DNA of 64,000 bases, from positions 34,400,001 to 34,464,000 of the forward strand of contig NC_070614.1 in assembly GCF_027172205.1 (NCBI RefSeq), in the 5' to 3' direction. The position numbers were made by a program, and so were the translations under genes. Positions 1 through 10,895 of this stretch are shown here, piece by piece. Source of the DNA: Podarcis raffonei (lineage: Eukaryota > Chordata > Lepidosauria > Squamata > Lacertidae). Every line of letters starts with the position of its first letter. Position 1 is the stretch's first letter. The notes below the pieces were generated by a model. That model was not told the origin of the DNA. It saw only the letters and a list, made by a program, of their open reading frames with translations, and searched no databases.

Positions 1-377
1 CTGATTCCACCCCTGCCTTGCTCCTGGAATTCTCCTTTTTCCAGTCTTAGACCAGCTTGGCTCAACCAGTTTCATCACAGTCAGCTTGGTAGAGATGACC
101 AAGTTATGCTGATATATGCTCAGCTGAACTGGGATTGGGGACTTAATGCCAACTGAGCGTAATTGAGCCAGAGATACTGTGCATCCTAAAATGCTCATCC
201 TGGGGGATCTTGCCATAGGATTGCCTCCCCAATCTGCTCCATCTTCACCATGACAGTTTAAAAAAATAAACACCATCCCATCTGTTTTGTTATATTTTAA
301 CTTTATTTTCAAATAAGCTTTATAATGAAATAAATTATAAAAATCTAAAAACTTACTTAAATCAGAATGGAGAGTTT
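1..377 (+). other. Intron 1 of gene A (right part)
   Basis: Matches gene B intron 1 (from about 13735) and gene C intron 1 (from about 33372). AT-rich toward its right end. No gene seen. Confidence 0.7.
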
Positions 378-717
378 CTGGAGCGCCTCGAGTCAGTATA
401 CCTGAAGGAGATTCTCCACCCCCATCATTCAGCCAGGAGGTTTCTCCCTATGAGAAATGAGATTACGGGGAACTAGGCAGAGGGCCTTGTCGGTAGTGGC
501 GTCTGCCCTGTGGAACGCCTTCCCTCTAGATGTCAAAGAAATAAACAACTATCTGACTTTTAGATGACATCCGAAGGCAGCCCTATTTAGGGAAGTTTAT
601 AATGTTTGATGTTTTATTGTGCTTTTAATATTCTGTTAGAAGCCGCCCAGAGTGGCTGGGGAAACCCAGCCAGATGGGTGGGATATAAATAATAAATAAT
701 TGTTATTGTTGCTGTTG
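378..717 (+). mobile_element. CR1/L2-like LINE 3' end
   Basis: Absent from the same place in genes B and C. The + strand reads through a degenerate C-terminal LINE protein (ALWNALPLDVKEI, RRHPKAALF) into the reptile tail gccgcccagagtggctgggg and gggatataaataataaat, with a TTATTG-like run. 5'-truncated. Confidence 0.7.
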
Positions 718-860
718 TAATAAATGTCACTTCTGACATAGTTAATCTTTTATATTTATGTAGGCCACCTTATAAATATATATATATTTATATATAAATA
801 CTGTAATAATTAATTGTTAATAAAGGAGACACAGAACACAGTGATAATAACTAAACTAAG

Positions 861-1194
861 TATGGAATATCCTTCTGAAAAAGAATCTCACACTTCTTTC
901 AGCATAGTTCCTAAGCATTACCAGCACATCCTGGCTTTGGCATTCACAGTCAAAGAGATCAATGAAAACCCTCACCTCTTACCCAATCTCACTTTGGGCT
1001 TCCACATCTATGACAGCTATTGCAATGCAAGGAGGACTTATCATGCTACAATGCTACTTTTATCCACAGAGGACAGATTTATCCCTAACTACCTATGTGA
1101 GCAACAGAAAAATCTAATAGCAATCATTGGAGGAGTGGATGCCCAAATTTCCATCAATGTGGCAACAGTCTTGAATAACTATAAGGTTCCACAG
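861..1194 (+). CDS. V2R gene A exon 2
   Basis: 334 bp: one base completing a split codon, then 111 open codons, starting MEYPSEKES and ending KVPQ before donor gtaggt. It encodes the first part of the flytrap lobe, with the V2R signature KEINENP and the segment LGFHIYDSY. The start was chosen because it is the only AG that joins in phase to the phase-2 exon 1 of genes B and C. Upstream the frame stays open but is intronic. Confidence 0.85.
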
Positions 1195-1510
1195 GTAGGT
1201 CAACTCTGCTTTCTCTTTCCCTCCCTCCCTCTGTGTGACCCCCCCACATTTCAAGACATTAATATGTGCTTTGAAAATAATGTGGCTTCCTTTTTTATGA
1301 ATCCCTCATGCAAACCGAGTTTTAGGCTCCTGTTCCTGATATGGTTTTTAAGATGCTGTACAGTAAGTGCTGCTGTTTCTTTTGTGTTACTGTATTTATT
1401 TTAGGAGGAGTTTAAAATGCAATTTGGGGGTGCTGGTTGACAGGGCTGGAAATGAATTTTATTCTCTCAACTTAATTCGCATTTGGTTGGGGTTTGTTTC
1501 ATCTTTCCTT

Positions 1511-1921
1511 AGTGAAACTGTGTCCTTTTTTTGTTAGGCAGAAGAACATTGTTTGTATGAAGGAGGAAATGGCATCAGGCAGGATCAACATAGTATAGGA
1601 GAACCCCCATAAGGGGCCTGAGAGCAGGATTGACCACAGCACGCCCAAACTTGGGTTGTGTATCTGCCTGGGTGGAAACTCCACCCTGGTTACCTACTGA
1701 GACCTTGATTGCTTGGCTTGCACCACAGCAAGGTTGAACCCTGGCCAACACCCATGGGATGGGCTTGGGCTGGTCCAAATCCAGCGGATCCGTTCCATCA
1801 TCATGGGGCTTGTGAAATATGAACTGATCCTGTCGCTAATGGCATGCCAAATATTACCCTTCCTGCTGGTGTTAATCAAAATTTGGTCTGATTTTATCCT
1901 ATAACCGTTGTACAGTCTGAT
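1511..1921. mobile_element. Unclassified insertion in gene A intron 2
   Basis: About 410 bp present only in gene A: genes B (near 14885) and C (near 35395) read directly across its ends. The minus strand has overlapping short open frames but I recognise no family. No clear terminal repeats. Confidence 0.5.
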
Positions 1922-2394
1922 TATTTCGCTGCTCTCATTGGTCAAATAATGTGTCAATAAGAATTTTGCTCTGAGAATGTTGCTGTAATCAAGCAATTAT
2001 AGATGCAAACTTTGAGCAAGGAAATCCTCAGTGCATTTCCTCTCAGTGCATAAATCCACTTGATGGCTATTGATCATTGTATATTCTTTCAGCCATGAAT
2101 GCCTAACTCGAGCATTGGAATAGTCAAATTCAGTACCTGACGTTGTATTTCTAAGAGTTGCTAATATAATGTATGGGTGGAATTCACTGACAAATCCATT
2201 CATCAATGGAAATTGGAGCAGGGTGGTGTGGTGTTGGTGTTTTGGGTTTTTTTTGCAATTTTCTTGCTTCCTTTTGCCCCCAAGGTTGAATATATCTGCT
2301 GGGGGGTGGTCCCCAATCCTCTGTAACAGATATATTTCATTCTTCATAGAGATGGAATTGTGAGAATTCATGCTCTGGTGGAAGGCTATCTGTC

Positions 2395-2490
2395 CTAGGT
2401 GCCTTAGCAGATGTTCTTATTTTGCAAGGGCTTGGACTAGATGACTCTTGGGGTCCCTTCCAACTCTTCAATTCTATGAGAGTCTATAGT
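2395..2490 (+). mobile_element. CR1-type LINE 3' tail
   Basis: Contains ggacta-gatgactcttgg, gtcccttccaactct and ending octamer-like attctatg units, the usual CR1 3' end. Also in gene C (35870-35940) and as a stub in gene B, so it predates the A/B/C duplications. Confidence 0.65.
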
Positions 2491-2614
2491 TGGCTTCCAT
2501 CAGCAGAGGTGAAAGCACTGGTTTCCAATTTCCATGAATGGTTTTGAAAGCTTCAATATGCAAGATGCATTCTATTATTACATCATTTCTTTCTCTCCCC
2601 TAAAATCCCTTTAG

Positions 2615-3469
2615 CTCATATATGGCTCTGCTCCATTGAAAACAGATGGAAACCCAGGAATTTCTTTCTACCAGATGGTTCCTCATCAAGCACTTCAATA
2701 CAAAGGAATTCTCTCTTTGCTTCTTTATTTCAAATGGATATGGATTGGGGTACTAGTAATGGATAATGAAAATGGTGAAATGTTTTTGCAAACCGTTTTG
2801 CCAAAATTTTCCCAGAGAGGTGTCTGTTTTGACTTTATAAAAAGAATCCCTATGGTTATGTCCGCCTCTGAATTTGATGAAATTCTTGAAGATGGATTAA
2901 AAATACATAATGAACTTCTGAATAGTACAGCCAGTGTGGTTGTGTTTTATGGTGAATCTTATTCCATGGTGATTTTGAGATGGATTCCATATTTTGCAGA
3001 ATATCCACCAAGTTTACCAAAAGGTATAGTGTGGATAACAACAGCTGCAATGGAGCTCACTTCACAGCTATATCAAAAGAATTGGGACACAGAAATATTC
3101 CATGGTGTCCTGTCCTTCACAGTCCATTCCAATGACATACCAGCATTCAAAGCATTTGTTGAGAGCCAAAATCCTTTAAGCACAAAAGGAGATGGTTTCA
3201 TCAGAGACTTCTGGCAACAGGCCTTTGACTGTGTATTTGCAGATCCAAATGTGGAAGATGTGATGGGGAATATTTGTACTGGGGAGGAGAAACTAGAGAA
3301 CCTTCCTGCGCCATTCTTTGAGATGAGCATGAATGGCCACAGTTACAGCATCTACAATGCTGTCTGCATTGTAGCCCATGCTTTGCATTACATGTCTTCA
3401 ACTAGATTCAAATATCAAGCAATGGAAAGAAGAGGTCAATGGAAGTACCAAAATCAACAATTGTGGCAG
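2615..3469 (+). CDS. V2R gene A exon 3 (ligand-binding domain)
   Basis: 855 bp, 285 open codons, phase 0 at both ends. It begins LIYGSAPL after a pyrimidine-rich tttag acceptor and ends QLWQ before gtaaca. It holds the core of the Venus-flytrap domain, with the family segments SFYQMVPH and GILSLLLYFKW and the late conserved SMNGHSYSIYNAV. Close to exon 3 of genes B and C, with scattered substitutions. Confidence 0.9.
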
Positions 3470-4334
3470 GTAACATGCTCAACATTGTCAAGAGGCAGAG
3501 CACCATAAATGTACTATAGTAGTCTTTAATTTGCATAAATACTGTGTCCCCAATTCCTTCCCAACCTAAGGTATATAACATATATCGCTTTAATGACACT
3601 TCTTCTTTTCCGTTTCCTAAATTACTGGATGATTTCTAAATTACTATTTGATTCTCTCAATCAGCCAGGTTAACCCAACCGGTTGCACCCTCCAGATTTT
3701 GTTTGACTACATTTCCCATCACCCCAGACCACTTTGTACACAGATTGGGGCTAATGGCAGTTTTAGTGAAAGCCCAGCTCCATATTTTGTGATAGGTAGA
3801 AATTCTGTTATGAATTTGCTGCATCAAATTCATTCTGTTAAATTATTGAGCCTGAACCAGGCCTTCTGGGAGCAGATCTACATGAATATGTATGCCCCTT
3901 GAAGTCACATATTTTATTTAAAAATAATAATAAATAGAAACAGAAGTTTCAGAAACTAACATGCTTTAAAGTCAATTTATTAGAAACTGCTGCTCCTTTT
4001 CTGAATTACAAAGAGTGAGGTTTCTATATGTTCATCTTATATTTTTTTTGTTGTATTTTGCAATGCTACCTTCTGAGTGGGTGCATATAAATTAATGAGT
4101 TAGGCACTTGAATCACTTTTTTAAAAAAATAAAATAAAATACTTTCTGGTGTCAGAAGTTGGTCATTTTCTCACTGAGTCAACACAAACTAAAATGGTGT
4201 TGGCCTAATTGACTATTGAAACATTTACCATGTTTCAACACTCTGAAATATATAGAAGCAGAAGCTTCAGAACCAATTTATTAGAATCTGCTGCTCCTTT
4301 TCTGAATTACAAAGAGTGAGCTTCTTTATCATAA
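3470..4334 (+). other. Intron 3 of gene A, native part
   Basis: Aligns with gene C 36920-38040. It lacks the Sauria SINE found there and in gene B. Contains a short hAT-MITE-like segment at 3688-3760. Confidence 0.65.
3688..3760. mobile_element. hAT-type MITE remnant (shared by A, B, C)
   Basis: Motif ctccagat-tttgactacatttcccatca followed by ggggctaatgg, resembling the short palindromic elements of reptile genomes. Equivalent copies lie at 25065-25137 (B) and 37136-37209 (C). Confidence 0.4.
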
Positions 4335-5199
4335 TGACCGCTCCCCGCTTAAAACGGGGGGTGCCCTTTGCGTGTTTGCGCGCAGCCCTAGATCTGGAGC
4401 GGCCCCATCAGCATAGGCTTGGCTTTGCCTTCCCTCAGGTGGGATACCTGGAGGTCTCCACCTACCTCAGTCAGTTGTCCAATCCCACCTGGGGGAAGCG
4501 TTGCCAAGGAGACCAGGCCAGGGAGGGGAGGGATTACCTGCCCACACAATAGAGGGAGGATCTTACCTGGGAATCCTCACTTGGCTCCAGAGCTTCTCCC
4601 ACCCTACCCACCCTCAGTTAATGTCTTCTTTTGCAGGTTAACTTTTCTTCATAGGTTTTGCAGGTTAACTTATCTTCACAGGTATGCGGGCGCTGCTACG
4701 TTAAGGTCGCTGTTAAAGGGCCGGAAAGGAATTTCCCTGCATTGGCAGGTTTCGCCTTTCCCATAGCAAAACGTCACAACTTTGGCGGTATCAGGCCTTG
4801 GGCGGAATCCTTTAGTCCATCTTCCTCTTTACGGTGGCGATACCAGGGTTCCCTGCTAAAGGGGTTTCTGAAGGGAGGCTTTGACCGTGCACCAAAAGGT
4901 CATCATTGCTCTCCCCTGCGGTGGCGGCGTAACAGGGGCGGCTATCTCTGCTTGAACATATGTTCTCCAGAGCCGGCCCATCCCCCCCCACACACACTGG
5001 ATAACCCTGAAGCTCCCTAGGTCCCCGGCTGGGGACTGGGGAGGGAGAACGCCCAATGCCTGAGCCAAGGTCTACCCACATTTGAAATTTAATAAAGTTG
5101 TGGCCAATTTAATCCCATAGCACGTTGTCTTGAGTCGTTATTCCACAGGACGGGGGGGGGGGGACCGCTCGGGATCTGGGGACTCCGCCTGTCCACGCA
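4335..5199 (+). mobile_element. Solo LTR-like fossil in gene A intron 3
   Basis: 865 bp present only in gene A, framed by TG and CA. It has an AATAAA near 5091 followed by a G-rich run toward the 3' end, as in the R-U5 part of an LTR. Same family as 49143-49975 (opposite strand) and more distantly 7212-8620. No internal coding region. Family (Gypsy-like or other) not resolved. Confidence 0.6.
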
Positions 5200-5299
5200 A
5201 ATACCTTCTCACCCAAAAACCATAAACAGGTTATGACTTTACTATCAACAATCCAACTGCAGCCTTTTCTCAACTCTTCCCTTCTCCTCCTCAAACCAG

Positions 5300-5515
5300 C
5301 TACATATTTTTCTCAGACGTGTCTTGTTTAACAACAGCGGTGGGGACAAGATTTCCTTTGATGAGAATGGAGAGTTAGTGGCTGGATTTGATGTGATCAA
5401 CTGGATTGTTTCCTCAAACCAATCATTTCAAAGAGTGAAGGTTGGGAATGTTGATCCCAACCAACAGTTGACCATCAATGGGGATTCCATAACTTGGCCC
5501 AGCCATTTTAACCAG
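5300..5515 (+). CDS. V2R gene A exon 4
   Basis: 216 bp, 72 codons, phase 0 at both ends. It starts LHIFLRRV and ends HFNQ before gtaagt. It encodes the end of the flytrap domain, with the family motif FNNSGGDKI and a repeated VKVGNVDPN-type strand. It follows an LTR-like insertion that ends about 100 bp upstream. Confidence 0.9.
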
Positions 5516-6001
5516 GTAAGTCTCAATGGTCACCCATTTGAGTAAGACACCTGGTTCTGAGTAAGCACTTGCACTCTGCCCTGATGTCTAAAATTAGATT
5601 AATTATAAATAAGGAAATCCAATAAAATACTGAGAGTCTGGTTTGGAACTTTTTAGAAAATGGAAAAATTACAATGGATGGATGGATAAGATATTCCTGT
5701 CTATATTAATTGAGAAGTTGTTTGGAAAAAGTATAAAAACGAAATCTCTTGACTGGTTTATATATACATGAAATCACAATCTATGCCCTTAATCAAGCTC
5801 CATCCTTTCCAGAAGATGGTTTCTTAACAGTCTGTTGTACTATAATTCTCATGTTGATTAAAAAATATTGCACTTGCTAGCACAATTGGTGATACTTTAC
5901 TGAAAGGGTCACTTAAGAATACCTAAAAGTTGGCTTCAATATTCTAATCTCAAAATTCTCAAAATTACTATTCTGGGCTCTCATGTATGGATTAGTCTCA
6001 G
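5516..6001 (+). other. Intron 4 of gene A
   Basis: Aligns with the same intron in B and C; plain AT-rich intron with nothing else recognised. Confidence 0.6.
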
Positions 6002-6122
6002 CCTCTTTCCTTATGTACTGAGCGGTGCCATCCTGGAACTAGGAAAAGAGTGAAAGATGGGGAGCCATTTTGCTGTTATGATTGCATCCCATGTCCAGAA
6101 GGAAAGATTTCGGCTCAGGAGG
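6002..6122 (+). CDS. V2R gene A exon 5 (cysteine-rich linker)
   Basis: 121 bp in phase 0 to 1. It encodes PLSLCTERCHPG through CCYDCIPCPEGKIS, six of the nine cysteines that link the flytrap to the membrane domain in class C receptors. The acceptor is tctcag and the donor gtgagt. The exon is too short and too small to stand out as an ORF and was found by motif. Confidence 0.9.
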
Positions 6123-6430
6123 GTGAGTATTCTGCACAAACTGTACAGTTTACAAGTGAATGGCTTTAGCTGGAATTCAGAGGAATGTGCCTACAAATTA
6201 ACGACTATATACCAGGTTTAGCATGTGATTGAAATGTTTGTTAATCCTGTAGGTAGTTGCTGAAGAAGAAACTGGTTTGTGTCTGTAATTATTTGCCTCA
6301 GAGTCCCTGTCAGGGGAAAAGGTGGGGCATTAAGTACAGTGGCTTTTGTACAGTAGCTAGATAATGGGCAGTACTAGTAACAGTTTATCAGAGAAGATAA
6401 CTTCCAAATGTATGATCAAGCTTCAAACAA

Positions 6431-6479
<49 letters not shown>

Positions 6480-7211
6480 TCAAAAATGGTTTTCTGACTT
6501 ATCATCAGTGGCAATAAGCCTGAAAGAAAAAGTTTTAGGAATGAACTTAACTTGGTCCAGTCTTTGAAGAGTGTTTATATCCTTCAATTGTTTCAAAAGC
6601 AGAAGACCAATTCTTTATGATAGTTGGATCCCACAATCTATTCATCTGACACAACACACAATGATACAGATACATTTCCATGATACAATGGAAATTTACA
6701 AAGATGGAAGGCAGAAATGAAGAATGAGCAGAATACATGACCAACCTAAACAGAGCAGTACAGACGAAAATAATTGGAAATTCATAAAAAGAAAAGTTTA
6801 GGGTTTTTGCTCTATTTTTTAATCCATTAACTTTAAAAGGGATTGCAACTTTTTGTTCCAGTAGAGGAGGACTTTCAAAATTACTATGCTTTGCATTTTT
6901 CTATGTGAATATTTTTTAGCATTTTAATAAAGTGAAAATAATGTCTATCTAGTCTAGTGGTAAAAATGTGAGACAGCAATCTGGGACAGCAAGGTTTAAA
7001 GAACACTTTCAATACCACACAAAATAGGCATAACTCCTAGCCTTGTTTTGCTTACAGTTTACAATGTTCCTCGCAGATGTCAGTTAAAACTCCAAACACC
7101 ACTTAATAGGGCTTTCACCAGACAAGACAGAAATCTTTTGTAATCAAATGTATGACATTGTACATTAGAATATAAATATCATTACACGTAAAAAAATAGC
7201 CATTACAAATG
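6123..7211 (+). other. Intron 5 of gene A, native part
   Basis: Aligns with 27405-28480 (B) and 38866-39930 (C). Contains the AC/AG microsatellite and no coding signal. Confidence 0.6.
6429..6479 (+). repeat. (AC)n(AG)n microsatellite, gene A intron 5
   Basis: Tandem dinucleotides. The same site is longer in gene B (27713-27769) and gene C (39172-39226). Confidence 0.9.
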
Positions 7212-7558
7212 TGATCCTCCTAAATCGAGGATCCTGGTTTTGCTTGGGACCCTTAAGCCACCCCCACGGGGTGTGTTGTTGCTAGGCGTGGCCCAAGCCT
7301 TGTCTGTTGGGCCCCAGGATCGCGCTTGGCTCTTTGGGCCAACTGGGGCGAGTGGCATGATCCCAGGGACCTATAAATGTGGCAGCACAATGGGGGTGGG
7401 GCACTTGCTTCGCGCTGCCGAACAGCCACCTTCCCTCCCTATTTTAGGTGCTACTGTTTTGGCCTTGCTTTGGATTGGGTCACCTGCTTTGGAGAAGGGG
7501 CTGGGTAGGAATTTTTCCATTTGGCAGATTGGCTTTAGCCACTTGGTTTTTGCCTACC

Positions 7559-7605
<47 letters not shown>

Positions 7606-8620
7606 TTTTATTTATACCCCGCCCTCCCCAGCCAAGGCTGGGCTCAGGGCGGCTAACAAGCAATAATAAAAACAAGTTGAATGATTACAACTTAAAAACA
7701 AAGTTAAAATACAACATTAAAATATTGAAACATTAAAATGTAGCCTCGTCGCAGGAGGAGAAAGGAAAAGAGAAAAGAAAGAGAGGGAGGGAATCAAATT
7801 GGCTCTAGGCCAAAGGCCAGGCGGAACAACTCTGTCTTACAGGCCCTGCGGAAAGAAATCAGATCTTGCAGGGCCCTGGTCTCATGAGGCAAAGCATTCC
7901 ACCAAGCCGGAGCCAGAGTTGAAAAGGCCCTGGCTCTGGTTGAAGCCAATCTAACTTCCTTAGGGCCCAGGACCACTAGGGTGTTGCTCTTTATGGACCT
8001 TGAGGCTCTCTGTGGGGCATACCGGGTGAGGCAGTCCCGTAGGTACGAGGGTCCTAGGCCGTGAAGGGCTTAGGATCTTAGATCTTCACCAATGTTGCTC
8101 CCTCGTTTGGTGTCTACCCTTACAGACTGACAGCCAGAGAGGCAGGAGTCAGATATAGTCCCTGACAAATGCCTAGAACAATACCACTCAATAAAGTTGT
8201 GGCCTAAATTTTGCAATCGTCACAACTTTGTAAGGTTTGGCGGTTAGGCATTGGTTTATAGAAATGTGTGGGAGGGGAGGCGTGGCCATCACCTGCCCCT
8301 CCAGAAATAAGGTATTCCGGTAAAGGACTCTGGGGGTCCTGGATCTCATCCGAAGTCCGCTTGAGGGGCTAGGGCCATGTCAGGAACACAGGAACACCGG
8401 GTTGAGCTTCAATCGATCTTCACCAATGTTGCTTCCTCATTTTGTGTTTATCCTTACAGACTGACAGCCAGAGAGGCAGAAGTCAGTTATAGTCCCTGAC
8501 CAATGCCTAGAACATTACCACTCAATAAAGTTGTGGCCTAAATTTTGCCAAAAAACTAATATTATGTGTCTGTTTGAAGTTATTAACTGGGAAAGAGCTT
8601 AGGGGACTTGGGGCGCAACA
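7212..8620 (+). mobile_element. LTR-like fossil in gene A intron 5, with nested LINE
   Basis: Starts tgatcctcct and ends gcaaca, 75 bp before the exon 6 acceptor. Includes AATAAA followed by gttgtggcc, as in the 4335-5199 family. A CR1/L2-like LINE sits inside it and its 3' portion is partly repeated in tandem. A partial copy lies at 29720-30304. Confidence 0.55.
7559..8090 (-). mobile_element. CR1/L2-like LINE 3' end nested in LTR fossil
   Basis: Minus strand. An (AAT)n tail at 7559-7605 adjoins gggcggggtataaataaaaa, then a C-terminal LINE protein with FSTLAPAWWNALPHE and the FRRACKTELFR tail (7794-7976). 5'-truncated. The homologous fossil behind gene B lacks it, so it came after that duplication or was not copied. 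Confidence 0.7.
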
Positions 8621-8695
8621 TAATTCAGGTAGACATGATTGATATGGAATATGTGTTCACTTTCCCTGATTAAGACCACATATTTTCTTTTTCAG

Positions 8696-9597
8696 ATGTG
8701 AACGATTGTAATATATGCTCAGAAGAAAAATATCCAAATAATAATCAGGATATGTGTATTCCCAAGGAAACAACCTTTTTGTCCTATGAGGAACCTCTGG
8801 GCATCAGTTTAGCCTGCTTTGCTTTTACTTTTTCTGTGATCACAGTTTTGGTCCTGGGAACATTTTTGAAGCACCACCACACACCCATTGTCAAAGCAAA
8901 CAACAAAGACCTCACTTATATGCTGCTAATTTCTCTCCTGCTCTGCTTCCTTTCTGCATTGCTATTCATTGGACAACCTGAAATTGTGGCGTGCCTCCTC
9001 CGACAGATGGCTTTTGGCATTATCTTCTCAGTGGCTGTTTCTTGTGTGCTAGCAAAAACCATGACAGTGGTTTTGGCTTTCATGGCCACCAAGCCAGGAT
9101 CCAGGATGAGGAAGTGGGTGGGGAAGAGACTGGCTATTGCCATTGTGGTTTCCTGTTCCTTTATTCAAGCAGGCATCTGTACTGTGTGGCTGGCATCTTC
9201 ACCCCCATTTCCAGATGTCGACTTACACTCAATCACTAAAGAAATTGTACTGGAATGTAATGAGGGCTCCGTGACTATGTTTTACTCTGTCTTGAGCTAC
9301 ATGGGCTTCCTGGCTCTTGTCAGCTTCACTGTAGCTTTCTTTGCCAGGAAGTTACCTGACAGTTTCAATGAAGCCAAGTTCATCACTTTCAGCATGTTGG
9401 TCTTTTGTAGTGTTTGGGTATCTTTTGTTCCAACCTACCTCAGTACCAAGGGGAAATACATGGTTGCTGTGGAGATATTTTCTATCTTAGCATCCGGTGC
9501 TGGTCTGCTGGGTTGCATCTTTGCACCAAAATGCTACATTATTGTGCTGCGGCCTGAGTTGAATGAAAGGGAAAATCTAATAAGAAATAAGACCTGA
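8696..9597 (+). CDS. V2R gene A exon 6 (seven-transmembrane domain)
   Basis: 902 bp from a ttcag acceptor. Two bases complete Asp, then come 299 codons and TGA. It contains the last three linker cysteines, seven hydrophobic helices (about residues 34-56, 72-92, 99-123, 145-166, 195-215, 231-251 and 259-281 of the exon product), and the class C/V2R signatures [23 protein letters not shown] and [11 protein letters not shown]. An LTR-like insertion ends only 75 bp upstream of the acceptor. Confidence 0.95.
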
Positions 9598-10441
9598 AGA
9601 ATTCAAGTGCATAGAATGCATACATAGAGTTCACAAGACAAGGGGTTAAAAATTTCTTTTTCTTCTATGTTATCGTCTTTCCTTTATTATATTGCGAGCT
9701 TCTGTGTTAAATAAAATTGTTTAATTGTACACTGCAATGGAAAATAAATCTGTAATGTGTTGGTATTTACATTGTGAAGCATAGCATGGAAACTTCTATT
9801 GAAGCTGAAGAAGAGTTGAGAGAAGAGTCTAGCAGTTTATGATTAAGTGGGGCTAAATTTCATCTGGGTCCATCACAAGGTGTTTAGCTTAGAATCACAT
9901 GGAAGGTCTAGTATTACAAGTCTATGCATATGCTTATCTCTCTCCAGGAAATGAGCCTCAGGCTAATGGAGACTGGAATGGAGGAAAGACAAAGCTTGGA
10001 ATTTTAGCACTTGAAGATATATATATTGGAATCCAGGTGTGCTATGCTTGGACAAGTATAAGACATTATTCAACTATCTGAATGTAACTTTATTTGTTTC
10101 ACGTTGCTTCAGAGTAAAGTTGTGTAGTAAATCTTTTGAACCATATTTTTGCACTGAAGAATTTTTATTGCAAAGAGTCAGCTTTTATTCACATTATTTG
10201 CCTCCATATGTGCACTGTTAATGACCTCAATAGTTCTGAGATCTTTGGGGGACGTCCTTTTCTTGTTCTTGCCACCCTCATAGGTTCACTTGGTAAGGAA
10301 GCAGGGGAGGGCCTTCTCAGTGGCTACACACAGACTTGGGAACTCCCTCAATAGAGAATTAAGACAGGCTCCCTCCTGGTTGTCCTTCCTTTAGCAAGTG
10401 ACAGCAGGTGACAGCAGGCTGCCAGGCCAGAATTCAAATAG
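9598..10441 (+). other. 3' flank of gene A
   Basis: Nearly the same as 31283-32130 behind the orphan exon 6. Contains the polyA signals; short ORFs here (for example 9899-10081) are conserved only as DNA and look non-coding. Confidence 0.6.
9710..9748 (+). promoter_or_regulatory. Candidate polyadenylation signals of gene A
   Basis: Two AATAAA hexamers, at 9710 and 9743, lie 110-150 bp after the gene A stop codon. The same pair is kept behind the orphan exon 6 near 31400-31440. A plausible 3' end, not proven. Confidence 0.45.
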
Positions 10442-10895
10442 GGGTTTCTCCACCCTCTCATTTTGACTCTCTGGCACCGTATCTGCATAACCCAGAAATT
10501 CTAAAACATAGACGCGCTTTTACTCTTCTAAGATTGAATGCATTGCCCTCGGCTGTACTTGAGGGACGATTCCAACAGATTCCCCATGAAAAACGCTTCT
10601 ATCCCTGAGGAGATGGCAGCACCGAATCGTTGGCGCATGTCCTTCTGGCTTGCACTCTTTATAAAGACTTGAGAAATGAGATTATCACCCCTCTTTTATT
10701 GTCCATTCTGGGTTGCCCAACCACTACCACAGTGCTCTTTCTCTTGGCAGGTCAAGATGAGCAGGTGACAGCAAAGGTTGCAAGGTTTGTAGCTGGGGCA
10801 ATCAGAATAAGATCCACTATTTGACTATTGATCCCAAACCCTAAAATGTATTTTATGTAATTGACTTTTTATTTCTGCTCTTTGTATATTGTATA

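Larger units (their letters stand above)
1195..2614 (+). other. Intron 2 of gene A
   Basis: Native intron matches gene C at 35067-36064. It also holds an A-only insertion (1511-1921) and a CR1-like tail (2395-2490). No other gene seen. Confidence 0.7.
861..9597 (+). other. V2R gene A (gene model, exons 2-6; exon 1 outside window)
   Basis: Type-2 vomeronasal receptor, a class C GPCR of the vomeronasal sensory neuron membrane that binds mainly peptide or protein cues (family knowledge). Exons seen: 861-1194, 2615-3469, 5300-5515, 6002-6122 and 8696-9597. All have GT/AG ends and compatible phases, and all are open. Exon 1 should lie left of base 1, because the first bases of the window match the intron 1 sequence of gene B near 13735. 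Exons 2-4 encode the Venus-flytrap ligand domain, exon 5 plus the start of exon 6 the nine-cysteine linker, and exon 6 seven helices. Introns carry a CR1/L2-like LINE tail, an unclassified insertion and two LTR-like fossils that genes B and C lack at the same places. Probably functional. Confidence 0.9.

Noticed and set aside
4316-5081. Overlapping ORFs on both strands with high GC
   Set aside because: They lie in a GC-rich LTR-like insertion, have no family motifs and are not shared with genes B or C.
6429-6479. CRISPR or regulatory tandem array
   Set aside because: Simple dinucleotide microsatellite without spacers.
7240-7656. Open frame with a long run of Asn or Ile codons
   Set aside because: It is the (AAT)n tail of a nested LINE read in three frames; no protein-like composition.
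7212-8620. Gene A having lost its own exon 6 and borrowed another
   Set aside because: The intron on both sides of the LTR-like insertion aligns with introns 5 of B and C, so 8696-9597 is its own exon 6.
8698-9597. Reading V2R last exons as independent intronless receptors
   Set aside because: They begin mid-domain after a splice acceptor, lack a signal peptide and join in phase to exons 1-5.
9899-10354. Short ORFs repeated at 31592-32053
   Set aside because: Conserved only because the DNA is duplicated; differences do not respect codons and no motif is seen.
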